From Deltaproteobacteria bacterium (GTDB taxonomy: Bacteria > Desulfobacterota > UBA8473): a stretch of DNA of 10,137 bases. The stretch lies in NCBI GenBank assembly GCA_030621455.1, contig JAUXHQ010000038.1, forward strand, positions 1 through 10,137, written 5' to 3'. Below, one piece after another: positions 1-5,965 of this stretch (the stretch's first letter is position 1; the number at the start of each line of letters is the position of its first letter). The position numbers and the translations under genes are program-made. The notes below the pieces were generated by a model. The model saw only the letters and a program-made list of their open reading frames with translations. It did no database searches and had not been told where the DNA came from.

Positions 1-1398
1 ACGGACCTGGGGAACCGGAACCGGATTTCCCGGTTCTTTTCTGAATTCTACTGCCTTGAATGGGCAGACCTCATCGCATACCATACAGCTTTTTTGGTGC
101 TCCCAGGCAAGACATTTCCGGCGAAAGATCATCGCAGTGCCTGTTTTAGCCCAGATTCGTTCATTTGAAGACAGCATCCGTATGGCACCTGTAGGGCATA
201 CCTCACCGCATTTGTGACACTCCGGATTGCAATAACTTCTTCTAGGTGTAAGCGCAGGGCTGAAAAGCCCTGAAAATCCGGCTTTTAACCAGATGGGCTG
301 GAGGGTATTAGTAGGACAGGCGGCCATACATTCCCCACAACGTACGCAGCGGGACAGAAAATCCATTTCAGGCAATGCTCCCGGAGGTCTTATCAGTCCC
401 GGGGTGGTCACCTGGCCCGGCCCTGGTTTGCCATACAGGGAACTCAGTCCGGTTAGACTAGTGACAGCCGTTCCAATACCGATTAATCCCGTAATCACAA
501 ACTGGCGACGGCTGTATGCCGGCTCCCTGATATCAGAACCATAATCAGTCTTTGCATGACTAAAAGAGATAACCTTCTCAGGGCAAACCTTTCCGCAGGT
601 TAGACAGGTGATACACTCTTCATGATGAGTAATGCGGGGATTTTCCGTAAAAATTGCACCCATGGGACAGGCCCTGACACATTTCCCGCATTCGGTGCAT
701 CCCTCGGAAACACAGCGGCGTATGAAGGGCTTTTTAGACAAAAGGGCCATTAGCGCCCCTGAAGGGCACAGATTGCGGCACCAAAATCGCGGTGAAACCC
801 TGGCCAGAGCAAACAGGACGCCGAAAAAAGCTATTATGAACATCTGTGTGGCGAACCGTGGAGTAGGTATCTGCATCAAAGCGATTGGAAGGATGTCTAA
901 CCACTCGGCCAGGGGTCTTATATTCCTGAGAGATTCATTTGCCAGAAAAGCAAGCAGGGGATGAAGTAAGAGACCAAAAAAACGGGTGATAAGGGAGAGT
1001 GGGGCCGCAGCAAATACGAATGAGACACCGGTTATGGCAGCGCCGAATAGAAAGAAAAGCACTAGATATTTCGTGGCCCTTAACCCGGAGTTCTCAAACT
1101 GTTTTTCAAAGGATATCCCGAAAAGTCTATCACTGCAATCAAGTGTTGTCCCCATTGGACAAAGGTAGCCGCAGAAGACCCGGCCGAAAAAAGGAGTTAT
1201 AATCAGAATGAGCAATGCCGGCATGAAGGCTGCATCCAGCATCCTGGCTCCAATGACGGTAAGAGCAATAAGCGCTGGATCCAACCGAAGATAAAGATCA
1301 AGGGACGCAGGTGCTGAGCTTGTGTATATTGCTTTACCCAACAATAGCAGAAAAAGGGTTAAACTCACTATCCGGGATGCACTTCTGAAACTAATCAT
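1..1398 (-). CDS. NapH-like membrane polyferredoxin (4Fe-4S binding protein), truncated by the left edge
   Basis: The minus strand is open from ATG at 1398 to base 1 (466 codons, no stop), so the C-terminus is outside the window. The first ~200 residues hold several hydrophobic helices and two NapH/MauN-type CxxxCP motifs: C76/C80 (FCGYLCPMG) and C207/C211 (CRNLCPSG). Two ferredoxin-type CxxCxxCxxxCP clusters follow (C234-C237-C240-C244, then one beginning CITCLTC). Next comes an internal twin-arginine-like segment at R297-R298 (SRRQFVITG) leading into a hydrophobic stretch. After it lie more Cys clusters (CVRCGECMAACP, CNPECHKCGEVCP, CMVCDEVCPF). The start is set by a 4-base ATGA overlap with the upstream DUF362 gene, which implies translational coupling. 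The family moves electrons through the membrane, often between a quinol or periplasmic partner and cytoplasmic carriers; the specific partner here is unknown. NapH proper is shorter, so this is a longer polyferredoxin relative. The family call is firm, the function is not. Confidence 0.85.
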   Translation of the reverse strand, partial: MISFRSASRIVSLTLFLLLLGKAIYTSSAPASLDLYLRLDPALIALTVIGARMLDAAFMPALLILIITPFFGRVFCGYLCPMGTTLDCSDRLFGISFEKQFENSGLRATKYLVLFFLFGAAITGVSFVFAAAPLSLITRFFGLLLHPLLAFLANESLRNIRPLAEWLDILPIALMQIPTPRFATQMFIIAFFGVLFALARVSPRFWCRNLCPSGALMALLSKKPFIRRCVSEGCTECGKCVRACPMGAIFTENPRITHHEECITCLTCGKVCPEKVISFSHAKTDYGSDIREPAYSRRQFVITGLIGIGTAVTSLTGLSSLYGKPGPGQVTTPGLIRPPGALPEMDFLSRCVRCGECMAACPTNTLQPIWLKAGFSGLFSPALTPRRSYCNPECHKCGEVCPTGAIRMLSSNERIWAKTGTAMIFRRKCLAWEHQKSCMVCDEVCPFKAVEFRKEPGNPVPVPQVR

Positions 1399-2315
1399 AG
1401 CGCTATGGACTTCACCTCGAGATTCTCTATATCCATTCTGCCCAGTCCCCTCTCATGGGCCTCCTTGATATGACGGACTTGCCTGGGCTTGAACCTCTTT
1501 CCATACCACTCGAAAATCGAAACTGCATAAGCATCGGCAGCGACCATGTCTTTTGAAGCTATAATCGTATTTTCGTGAAGGACTTTTCCGGGCCCGTATG
1601 GTCCATTCGTGGAAAGAACACGGGTACCATCAATAACGGCCAGGTCTGCCTTGAGTATTGTGCAAAGATCTACAATGGAAGTATGTAGATCATATTGCCT
1701 ATGCATGACTCTACGATTGTAGATGAGTCCCATCATCCCCTTCATTGAAAGACTGACTCCCGTGCCTGAATGAGACTTGGCCACTGGAGCTGCTATGAGA
1801 ACATCGGATTTAAGCACCTCCTTCATAATCTCGGTTTTTATCATGCTCTTATATTTCGGGATATCAGTAGCCTTGTAAAGGCTGTCATCACTTAATGCAA
1901 ATACCATTTTGTTATCAATTGCTTTGCAGGCTTCCCTGATACCCGATTTTTCCAGACAGCGCTCCTTTGAAGAAAGGGTATTGTCAAGCACAAGGATTTT
2001 GGAAGCCCCTGCCTCTTTGCACATAAAAGCAAGTTCACGCACAACCTCCGGGTGGGTGTTAGATGCCCTTTCAGGAGGGGTTGGAAAGCTCATGTTAGGC
2101 TTGATTATCACACGGTTGCCGGGCTTCACGACTTGTTTCATCCCGCCCAGAAGTTCCACAGCGGCCCGTGTTGCCGCAGCAGTCGCCCCTTTGACTACGG
2201 CAATATCAGGAAACGGCTCTGCGACTGACTTTTTCGGCAATAGAAGTTCGTATCCACCGGCAACCATCCACAGGATACCCATTGCCTGATATTTTAAGAA
2301 TTCCCTCCGATTCAT
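1395..2315 (-). CDS. DUF362 domain protein with Tat signal
   Basis: This 306-residue protein begins with a twin-arginine motif (NRREFLK) followed by a hydrophobic stretch and a plausible cleavage region near SVA-EP around residue 32. It is therefore predicted to be exported folded, or anchored, on the periplasmic side. The rest matches the DUF362 fold as I recognise it: a KPN segment (VIIKPNMSF), NTHPEVVREL, an AKSHSGTGVSLSMKGMMG region and a late DMVAADA segment. No ferredoxin cysteine cluster is present, unlike DUF362 proteins that carry a C-terminal 2x[4Fe-4S] domain. The ATG at 2315 is preceded by a strong AAGGGAGG ribosome binding site about 8 bases upstream. The stop overlaps the start of the polyferredoxin gene by 4 bases, so the two are one transcriptional unit. 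DUF362 has no settled biochemical role, so only the partnership with a membrane electron carrier is suggested. Confidence 0.88.
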   Translation of the reverse strand: MNRREFLKYQAMGILWMVAGGYELLLPKKSVAEPFPDIAVVKGATAAATRAAVELLGGMKQVVKPGNRVIIKPNMSFPTPPERASNTHPEVVRELAFMCKEAGASKILVLDNTLSSKERCLEKSGIREACKAIDNKMVFALSDDSLYKATDIPKYKSMIKTEIMKEVLKSDVLIAAPVAKSHSGTGVSLSMKGMMGLIYNRRVMHRQYDLHTSIVDLCTILKADLAVIDGTRVLSTNGPYGPGKVLHENTIIASKDMVAADAYAVSIFEWYGKRFKPRQVRHIKEAHERGLGRMDIENLEVKSIAL

Positions 2316-2360
2316 CGTTTATACCTCCCTTTTTTGGGAACAGCATGTTTGGATGTCCGT

Positions 2361-2395
2361 AACCGCTCACGGTTATCAGTTCACTGTTAGCGGTT
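2361..2395. repeat. Imperfect inverted repeat (REP-like dyad)
   Basis: Outer arms AACCGCT (2361-2367) and AGCGGTT (2389-2395) are perfect complements. After one mismatch they continue with ACGGT (2369-2373) against ACTGT (2383-2387), which pairs with one G-U. On the plus strand the dyad runs straight into a T5 run (2394-2398), so it also looks like an intrinsic terminator. However, no plus-strand gene lies upstream for it to end. Alternating AACCG/CGGTT wording of this kind is typical of short palindromic elements scattered in intergenic DNA, which is my preferred but unproven reading. Confidence 0.5.
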
Positions 2396-2577
2396 TTTCT
2401 ATAAATTCCGCCACGTTGGAAGCATATGCGTATTTTGATAATGCTTTCCATCATAATTGTATCATGCAACAACATCCCGGTTATGCTGATGCAGTAAACT
2501 TTATCAACTTTCATGACTGGGTCGGAAGAATATCTCGCAATTTGAACGGGGGCAGACAGTCAATGCCTTCTTTGGCC

Positions 2578-2754
2578 ATTTCGGCCCCGTCCCTAACTGT
2601 GAGAAGGTATCGACATTTTAACTGACAACGACTTTAAAATCTATTAGATATTTTAATAATATTCTAATTTCCTTTTGGCGCTATTTGTTTTGGTGTTAGC
2701 GGGACTTTGGGGCCGTCCCCTGCCCAATAATAGGGATTTCGGCCTCGTCCCCTG
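2578..2754. repeat. Three related short GC-rich repeats
   Basis: Copies lie at 2578-2595 (ATTTCGGCCCCGTCCCTA), 2701-2722 and 2733-2754. The copy inside 2736-2753 (ATTTCGGCCTCGTCCCCT) matches the first at 15 of the first 16 positions. The 2701-2722 and 2733-2754 units agree at 17 of 22 positions and are head to tail, starting 32 bases apart. The 2701 unit can fold through GGGAC/GTCCC. They look like remnants of a dispersed intergenic repeat; no transposase remnant is visible beside them. Confidence 0.5.
2643..2668. repeat. AT-rich inverted repeat
   Basis: ATTAGATATT (2643-2652) faces AATATTCTAAT (2658-2668) across a 5-base TTAAT loop, with one bulged base. It lies between the GC-rich repeat copies. 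AT richness makes chance dyads more likely, so a role as an operator or a repeat boundary is only possible. Confidence 0.3.
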
Positions 2755-2900
2755 TTAAAAGAAGACAACAAACACAAGAAATAGATAGTAGAAAGTCCTT
2801 GATATACACATAACATTTTGATATTAATGATAATGTTGAAAGGATCCGGATTCATAAAGTATATTTGAACCTTTTATTTAAGAGGCTGATAGCTTACACG

Positions 2901-2916
2901 GAGAAACGGCTTTCTC
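2901..2916 (+). promoter_or_regulatory. Small leader hairpin ahead of the activator gene
   Basis: GAGAAA (2901-2906) and TTTCTC (2911-2916) pair perfectly around a CGGC loop. The AGGGGG ribosome binding site (about 2923-2928) and the ATG at 2935 follow 7 and 19 bases later. In a transcript this stem would sit just outside the ribosome landing site. It could tune translation or mRNA stability, or be chance. Confidence 0.3.
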
Positions 2917-2934
2917 AACCATCAGGGGGCGCTT

Positions 2935-4293
2935 ATGTGTGCCATAGGAGACCAAGATACCCTTAAGAATGGCATCCTAAAAGGAATGTCCGGAGATTCT
3001 GTCCTGGAGAACATGGGCGAAGCTATCCTTATCATTGACCCGGAGTTCAGGATAGTCTATTTTAATAGGAGAGCTGAAGAGATAACAGGGTTGAGTAAAG
3101 AGGAGGCCTCAGGGAAAACCTGTTCCGAAGTCCTCCGTCTTACAAACTGTCTTGATGGGTGTCCTGCTGCTGAAATGATTGAGAATGAAGATAGCTTTGT
3201 AGACTACTCCTCTGAGCTGACTCGGAAGAATCAGGTGTCTGTGCCGGTTGCAATTCGGTTTTCAATACTGAAAAATTCAGTAGGATCTCTCTCCGGAGGG
3301 ATTATAGCGATCCGGGATTTACCAACCAAATATCGGTTTTCCGAGTCCCCCAAATCAGCCTACTCATTTCAGCGGATCATCAGTAAAAACAAGAGGATTC
3401 TTGAGATCTTCGAAATCCTCCCGGATATCAGCAAGACGGACGTCTCTGTATTGATTCAGGGAGAAAGTGGTACAGGAAAAGAACTCTTTGCCAACGCCAT
3501 CCATAACCTGAGCCTTCGTCAGAAAGCAGCCCTTGTGAAGGTGAATTGTGCCGCCCTTCCGGAAACCCTTTTGGAATCCGAGTTCTTTGGCTATATGAAA
3601 GGCGCCTTTACCGATGCAAAGAAGAATAAACCCGGACGATTTCAATTGGCCGATAAAGGAACCATCTTTCTCGATGAGATCGGTGACATATCTCCTTCCC
3701 TTCAAGCAAAGCTTTTAAGAGCGGTTCAAGATAAGGAGTTCGTGCCATTGGGTGGCACGGGCACAGTAAAGGTTGATGTAAGGATAATATCGGCCACCAA
3801 CCGTAACCTTGAACAGTTGGTCAAGGAGGGACGGTTTCGCCAGGATTTGTATTACAGACTGAATGTTATAAAGCTGGAGATTCCCAACCTCAGTGAACGT
3901 CCCGAAGATATTCCCTTGCTGGTGAATCATTTCATAAAGAAATTCAATCAAAAGAATCAGCGAAACATTGAGAGAGTATCACCCGATACAATGGAGATCC
4001 TATTGCAATATGACTTTCCCGGGAATGTTCGTGAGTTGGAGAATATCCTGGAACATGCCTATGTATTGTGCAAAGGAAATATCATTTCGAAAAACTTCTT
4101 ACCCTCTTATATAATGGGCATTGAAAGCGAACTGGAGAGGTTAGATACAGGCTCAAACCTCATTAACAAGATTGAGACCGAGACCATCCTCTCTGCCCTC
4201 AAGAGACACAATTGGAATAAGATAAAGGCCGCTGATGAGCTGGGCATTCATCGAAGCACCCTTTGGAGAAAATTAAAGAAAATGGGCCTTTAA
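2935..4293 (+). CDS. PAS-domain sigma54-dependent enhancer-binding activator
   Basis: This 452-residue activator has three parts. An N-terminal PAS domain spans about residues 20-130. It holds the unusual cysteine set C63, C72, C76 (C-x8-C-x3-CP). The AAA+ sigma54-interaction domain spans about 145-380. It shows Walker A GESGTGK (176-182), the sigma54-contact loop as GAFTDA (223-228) instead of GAFTGA, Walker B TIFLDE (243-248) and the RFRQDLYYRLNV arginine-finger region. A Fis-type helix-turn-helix follows at about 415-452 (KAADELGIHRSTLWRKLKKMGL). There is no receiver domain, so it is probably controlled by ligand or redox sensing in the PAS domain rather than by phosphorylation. ATG 2935 is preceded by AGGGGG. 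The gene lies directly upstream of a sigma54 promoter with paired dyad sites, so it probably activates the operon beginning at 4630. Domain assignment is very secure; signal and target are inference. Confidence 0.95.
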   Translation: MCAIGDQDTLKNGILKGMSGDSVLENMGEAILIIDPEFRIVYFNRRAEEITGLSKEEASGKTCSEVLRLTNCLDGCPAAEMIENEDSFVDYSSELTRKNQVSVPVAIRFSILKNSVGSLSGGIIAIRDLPTKYRFSESPKSAYSFQRIISKNKRILEIFEILPDISKTDVSVLIQGESGTGKELFANAIHNLSLRQKAALVKVNCAALPETLLESEFFGYMKGAFTDAKKNKPGRFQLADKGTIFLDEIGDISPSLQAKLLRAVQDKEFVPLGGTGTVKVDVRIISATNRNLEQLVKEGRFRQDLYYRLNVIKLEIPNLSERPEDIPLLVNHFIKKFNQKNQRNIERVSPDTMEILLQYDFPGNVRELENILEHAYVLCKGNIISKNFLPSYIMGIESELERLDTGSNLINKIETETILSALKRHNWNKIKAADELGIHRSTLWRKLKKMGL

Positions 4294-4332
4294 TTCCTCA
4301 AAAATCATATCACTTTCCTCCCCAGTACGACA

Positions 4333-4364
4333 ATGTTGCATCATGTAGTCGCATTGTGCAACAT
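4333..4364. promoter_or_regulatory. Putative upstream activator site A (dyad cluster)
   Basis: Perfect 8-base arms ATGTTGCA (4333-4340) and TGCAACAT (4357-4364) flank a 16-base core. Overlapping the right arm is GTCGCATTGTGCAACAT (4348-4364), itself an imperfect dyad, which matches site B at 14 of 17 positions. Its centre is about 230 bases upstream of the predicted transcription start, within the usual range for sigma54 enhancers. The upstream activator is the natural candidate ligand. Confidence 0.6.
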
Positions 4365-4457
4365 ATCATGCTTCGCATAACACTCCTTAACTCCATGATA
4401 TATATACAGTAACAAATTCCCTTTATTCTGTAGTTGCTATTTAGGGTCATTATCCCA

Positions 4458-4474
4458 GTTGCACTGTGCGACAT
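4458..4474. promoter_or_regulatory. Putative upstream activator site B
   Basis: GTTGCACTGTGCGACAT contains the dyad GTTGCAC / GTGCGAC around a single central T, with one mismatched pair. It agrees with 4348-4364 at 14 of 17 positions in direct orientation, 110 bases away (about 10.5 helical turns). Its centre is about 120 bases upstream of the predicted start. Confidence 0.6.
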
Positions 4475-4560
4475 TTCCTCCATCATTCATCCCGTCATTT
4501 TAGAGTCAGAAAATCCAATTATCCAGTAAAAACAATACGTTGTTAAATATTACAGTTCCT

Positions 4561-4576
4561 TGGCACATAAATTGCT
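4561..4576 (+). promoter_or_regulatory. Sigma54 (RpoN) -24/-12 promoter
   Basis: TGGCACATAAATTGCT has the -24 element TGGCAC and the -12 element TTGCT with the exact spacing of the consensus TGGCAC-N5-TTGCW. The GG and GC dinucleotides are 10 bases apart. Transcription should start near 4587, leaving a leader of about 42 bases before the TPR gene. The adjacent enhancer-binding activator and the paired upstream dyads support the call. Confidence 0.85.
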
Positions 4577-4629
4577 AAATTGCTATACATAAGTATTATT
4601 AAACAGCTAGTTGCAAGGGACAGGGGTAT

Positions 4630-5202
4630 ATGGTTAGGACAGAGGACCTATTTGAATCTTTGCCGGATGACGCTAAGCTGACGGAAACGAATGAGCTTGG
4701 CTTACTCTACCATGAAGAAGAACGTTTCGACAAATCCCTCGAACAATTTTGGACGGGTTTAAAACGCTCAAGAGAACTGGGATATCGAGAGTGGGAGAGC
4801 ATCGCTCTGGGCAACATCGGGATGGTTTATCAGAGCTGGGGGAAATACGAGCGGGCTATAAAATTTTACAACCAAAGCCTTCTCCTGTCCAAGGAAATAG
4901 GTTTTCTGAAAGGAGAGAGTACCGCTTACAATTATCTGGGGAAGGTGTATGACACATGGGGACAGATAGAACAGGCCCTTAAGTATTACGAGTTGAGTCT
5001 AAGGATATCGGATAATACAAGGGACCTTCCCAACAAGAGAACGGTCATGATGAATGTTGTGCTGTGCTATGAAAAGCTGGGTGATTACCTTCAATGTGAA
5101 AGAATCCTTGGTGAAGTAATAAAGATCGACGAAGTAATGGGACACCCCAACCTTGCTTCTGATCGCGCCTATCTTGAGAGATTAAAGGCAAAAGTAGAAT
5201 AA
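4630..5202 (+). CDS. TPR-repeat protein, first gene of the sigma54-driven operon
   Basis: This 190-residue soluble protein has no signal peptide or membrane segment. It consists of about four tetratricopeptide repeats, at roughly residues 17-50, 57-90, 97-130 and 138-171. The spacing is 40 residues, as in TPR_12 / LGN-type arrays, rather than the classic 34. The best-preserved repeat contains GNIGMVYQSWGKYERAIKFY. TPR solenoids bind partner proteins, so a scaffold or regulatory adaptor role in the cytoplasm is likely; the partner is not identifiable. ATG 4630 follows AGGGG at close spacing. The gene is 46 bases ahead of the cytochrome b gene and directly behind the sigma54 promoter. I do not recall a TPR protein as part of the standard Tmc complex. 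Confidence 0.85.
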   Translation: MVRTEDLFESLPDDAKLTETNELGLLYHEEERFDKSLEQFWTGLKRSRELGYREWESIALGNIGMVYQSWGKYERAIKFYNQSLLLSKEIGFLKGESTAYNYLGKVYDTWGQIEQALKYYELSLRISDNTRDLPNKRTVMMNVVLCYEKLGDYLQCERILGEVIKIDEVMGHPNLASDRAYLERLKAKVE

Positions 5203-5248
5203 ATTTGTCGGGAGATGGTTTTTAAAATTCAAAGTAACGGAGGTGTTA

Positions 5249-5926
5249 ATGAGTGAATTCTTGAAGGTTCTAGAAGATCAAGTACAGATTGTTGCCCTGA
5301 TATTTATGGCCACTGTCTATACCATTCGGTTGATCTGGATGTTCCGATTTAAGGCAGGCAAGGAGATTACCGATTCTGTTGGCAGCCGCAGAGTAGGGGT
5401 GGCTTATTCCATGATGAATGTTGTCATGCCGTGGGCAATGGAAAGCGCAAGGAAAAACTTGAACTTTTACGCCCAGTTTGTAATCTTCCATGCGGGAGTA
5501 GCTGTTGCCATTGCAGCAACTTTTATAATCCCCTATTGGCCGGAGTTTTTTGAGATAACTCCCATCATGCGTATCTTTCAGCTTATCGTGGGAGCCGCCT
5601 TTGCAGTAGGTGTAATAAGGTTGATTCGAAGGATTACAAACCCTTCTATGCGCATAATCAGCACCCCTGATGACTACTTCTCCATTATATTGATGACAGT
5701 ATGGTTTGCCTCGGGTGTTTTCGCTATCCCTAATGAGTATAAGGTGAGTGAATGGCCTTTGATAATCTTTTTCTCTATGACCACCTTGTTCCTGGTTTAT
5801 GTACCTTTTTCAAAGATTTCCCATTACCTTTACTATCCGTTTACCCGATACTTTTTGGGCAAAACCATGGGACATCGCGATGTATTCCCACGCAAAAGAG
5901 GCGGAGAAGAACCGGCAGGATTATAA
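5249..5926 (+). CDS. tmcC: NarI-like membrane cytochrome b subunit, TmcC-like
   Basis: This 225-residue integral membrane protein has about five hydrophobic helices, at roughly 13-33, 75-95, 108-127, 143-161 and 170-188. That is the number seen in NarI, DsrM and HdrE-type cytochromes b. H81 (FVIFHAG) and H192 (KISHYLYYP) are the only histidines in or beside helices, so one b heme is more likely than the two of NarI. The role would be exchanging electrons with the quinone pool or a periplasmic cytochrome and passing them to the iron-sulfur protein encoded next. The start is ATG 5249, with GGAGG at 5239-5243 five bases upstream; a GTG at 5243 overlaps that site and is rejected. The gene is 39 bases ahead of the HdrD-like gene. 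The Tmc assignment rests on this pairing and on the signalling genes downstream. DsrM- or HdrE-like alternatives remain possible. Confidence 0.78.
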   Translation: MSEFLKVLEDQVQIVALIFMATVYTIRLIWMFRFKAGKEITDSVGSRRVGVAYSMMNVVMPWAMESARKNLNFYAQFVIFHAGVAVAIAATFIIPYWPEFFEITPIMRIFQLIVGAAFAVGVIRLIRRITNPSMRIISTPDDYFSIILMTVWFASGVFAIPNEYKVSEWPLIIFFSMTTLFLVYVPFSKISHYLYYPFTRYFLGKTMGHRDVFPRKRGGEEPAGL

Positions 5927-5965
5927 TTCACTGAAATACCAGCAAACGATGAAAGGAGAGTATAA

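Larger units (their letters stand above)
2316..2934. other. Divergent intergenic region, no convincing gene
   Basis: These 619 bases separate the divergently transcribed DUF362 unit and the sigma54 activator. Short open frames exist on both strands, but none has a good ribosome binding site together with recognisable protein sequence. Visible contents are a GC-rich imperfect dyad at 2361-2395, an AT-rich dyad at 2643-2668, three related GC-rich repeats (2578-2595, 2701-2722, 2733-2754) and a small hairpin at 2901-2916. The downstream third (about 2620-2900) is AT-rich and is the likely place for the activator's promoter. I found no confident -10/-35 pair and no -24/-12 promoter on either strand. 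Confidence 0.7.
4294..4629 (+). promoter_or_regulatory. Regulatory region between the activator gene and the TPR-led operon
   Basis: This 336-base AT-rich stretch contains no gene. It holds an upstream dyad cluster at 4333-4364, a related site at 4458-4472 and a -24/-12 promoter at 4561-4576, the standard architecture of an enhancer-dependent sigma54 promoter. No clear intrinsic terminator follows the activator stop codon, so some read-through from the activator into the operon is possible. Confidence 0.75.

Noticed and set aside
293..1202. Plus-strand open frames of 60-110 codons
   Set aside because: They lie antisense to the polyferredoxin gene, whose minus-strand frame is open throughout with clear Fe-S motifs, and they show no recognisable protein sequence.
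2381..2400. Dyad plus T-run as an intrinsic terminator
   Set aside because: The T-run is on the plus strand, where no gene ends upstream; on the minus strand, where it would precede the DUF362 gene, there is no T-run.
2460..2480. Minus-strand CGGGATGTTGTTGCA as a sigma54 promoter for the DUF362 unit
   Set aside because: The spacing between the GG and GC elements is one base short and the -24 element lacks TGGCAC.
2511..2579. Minus-strand 22-residue open frame (starts MAKEGIDCLPPF) ending in an ATGA overlap with the next minus-strand ATG
   Set aside because: The composition looks protein-like and the overlap is tempting, but there is no good ribosome binding site, it begins next to a repeat copy, and the following frame is not convincing. 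It could be a gene remnant or leader peptide, but this cannot be supported.
2206..2625. Overlapping open frames on both strands (90 codons plus, 102 codons minus)
   Set aside because: Neither has a recognisable domain; the minus-strand one runs into the DUF362 gene in another frame. They may include degraded coding sequence but nothing identifiable.
2664..2855. Minus-strand 63-codon open frame over the GC-rich repeats
   Set aside because: It is low-complexity intergenic DNA with repeat-encoded sequence, and has no ribosome binding site or homology I recognise.
5243..5248. GTG start for the cytochrome b gene at 5243
   Set aside because: It overlaps the GGAGG ribosome binding site; the ATG at 5249 is ideally spaced.
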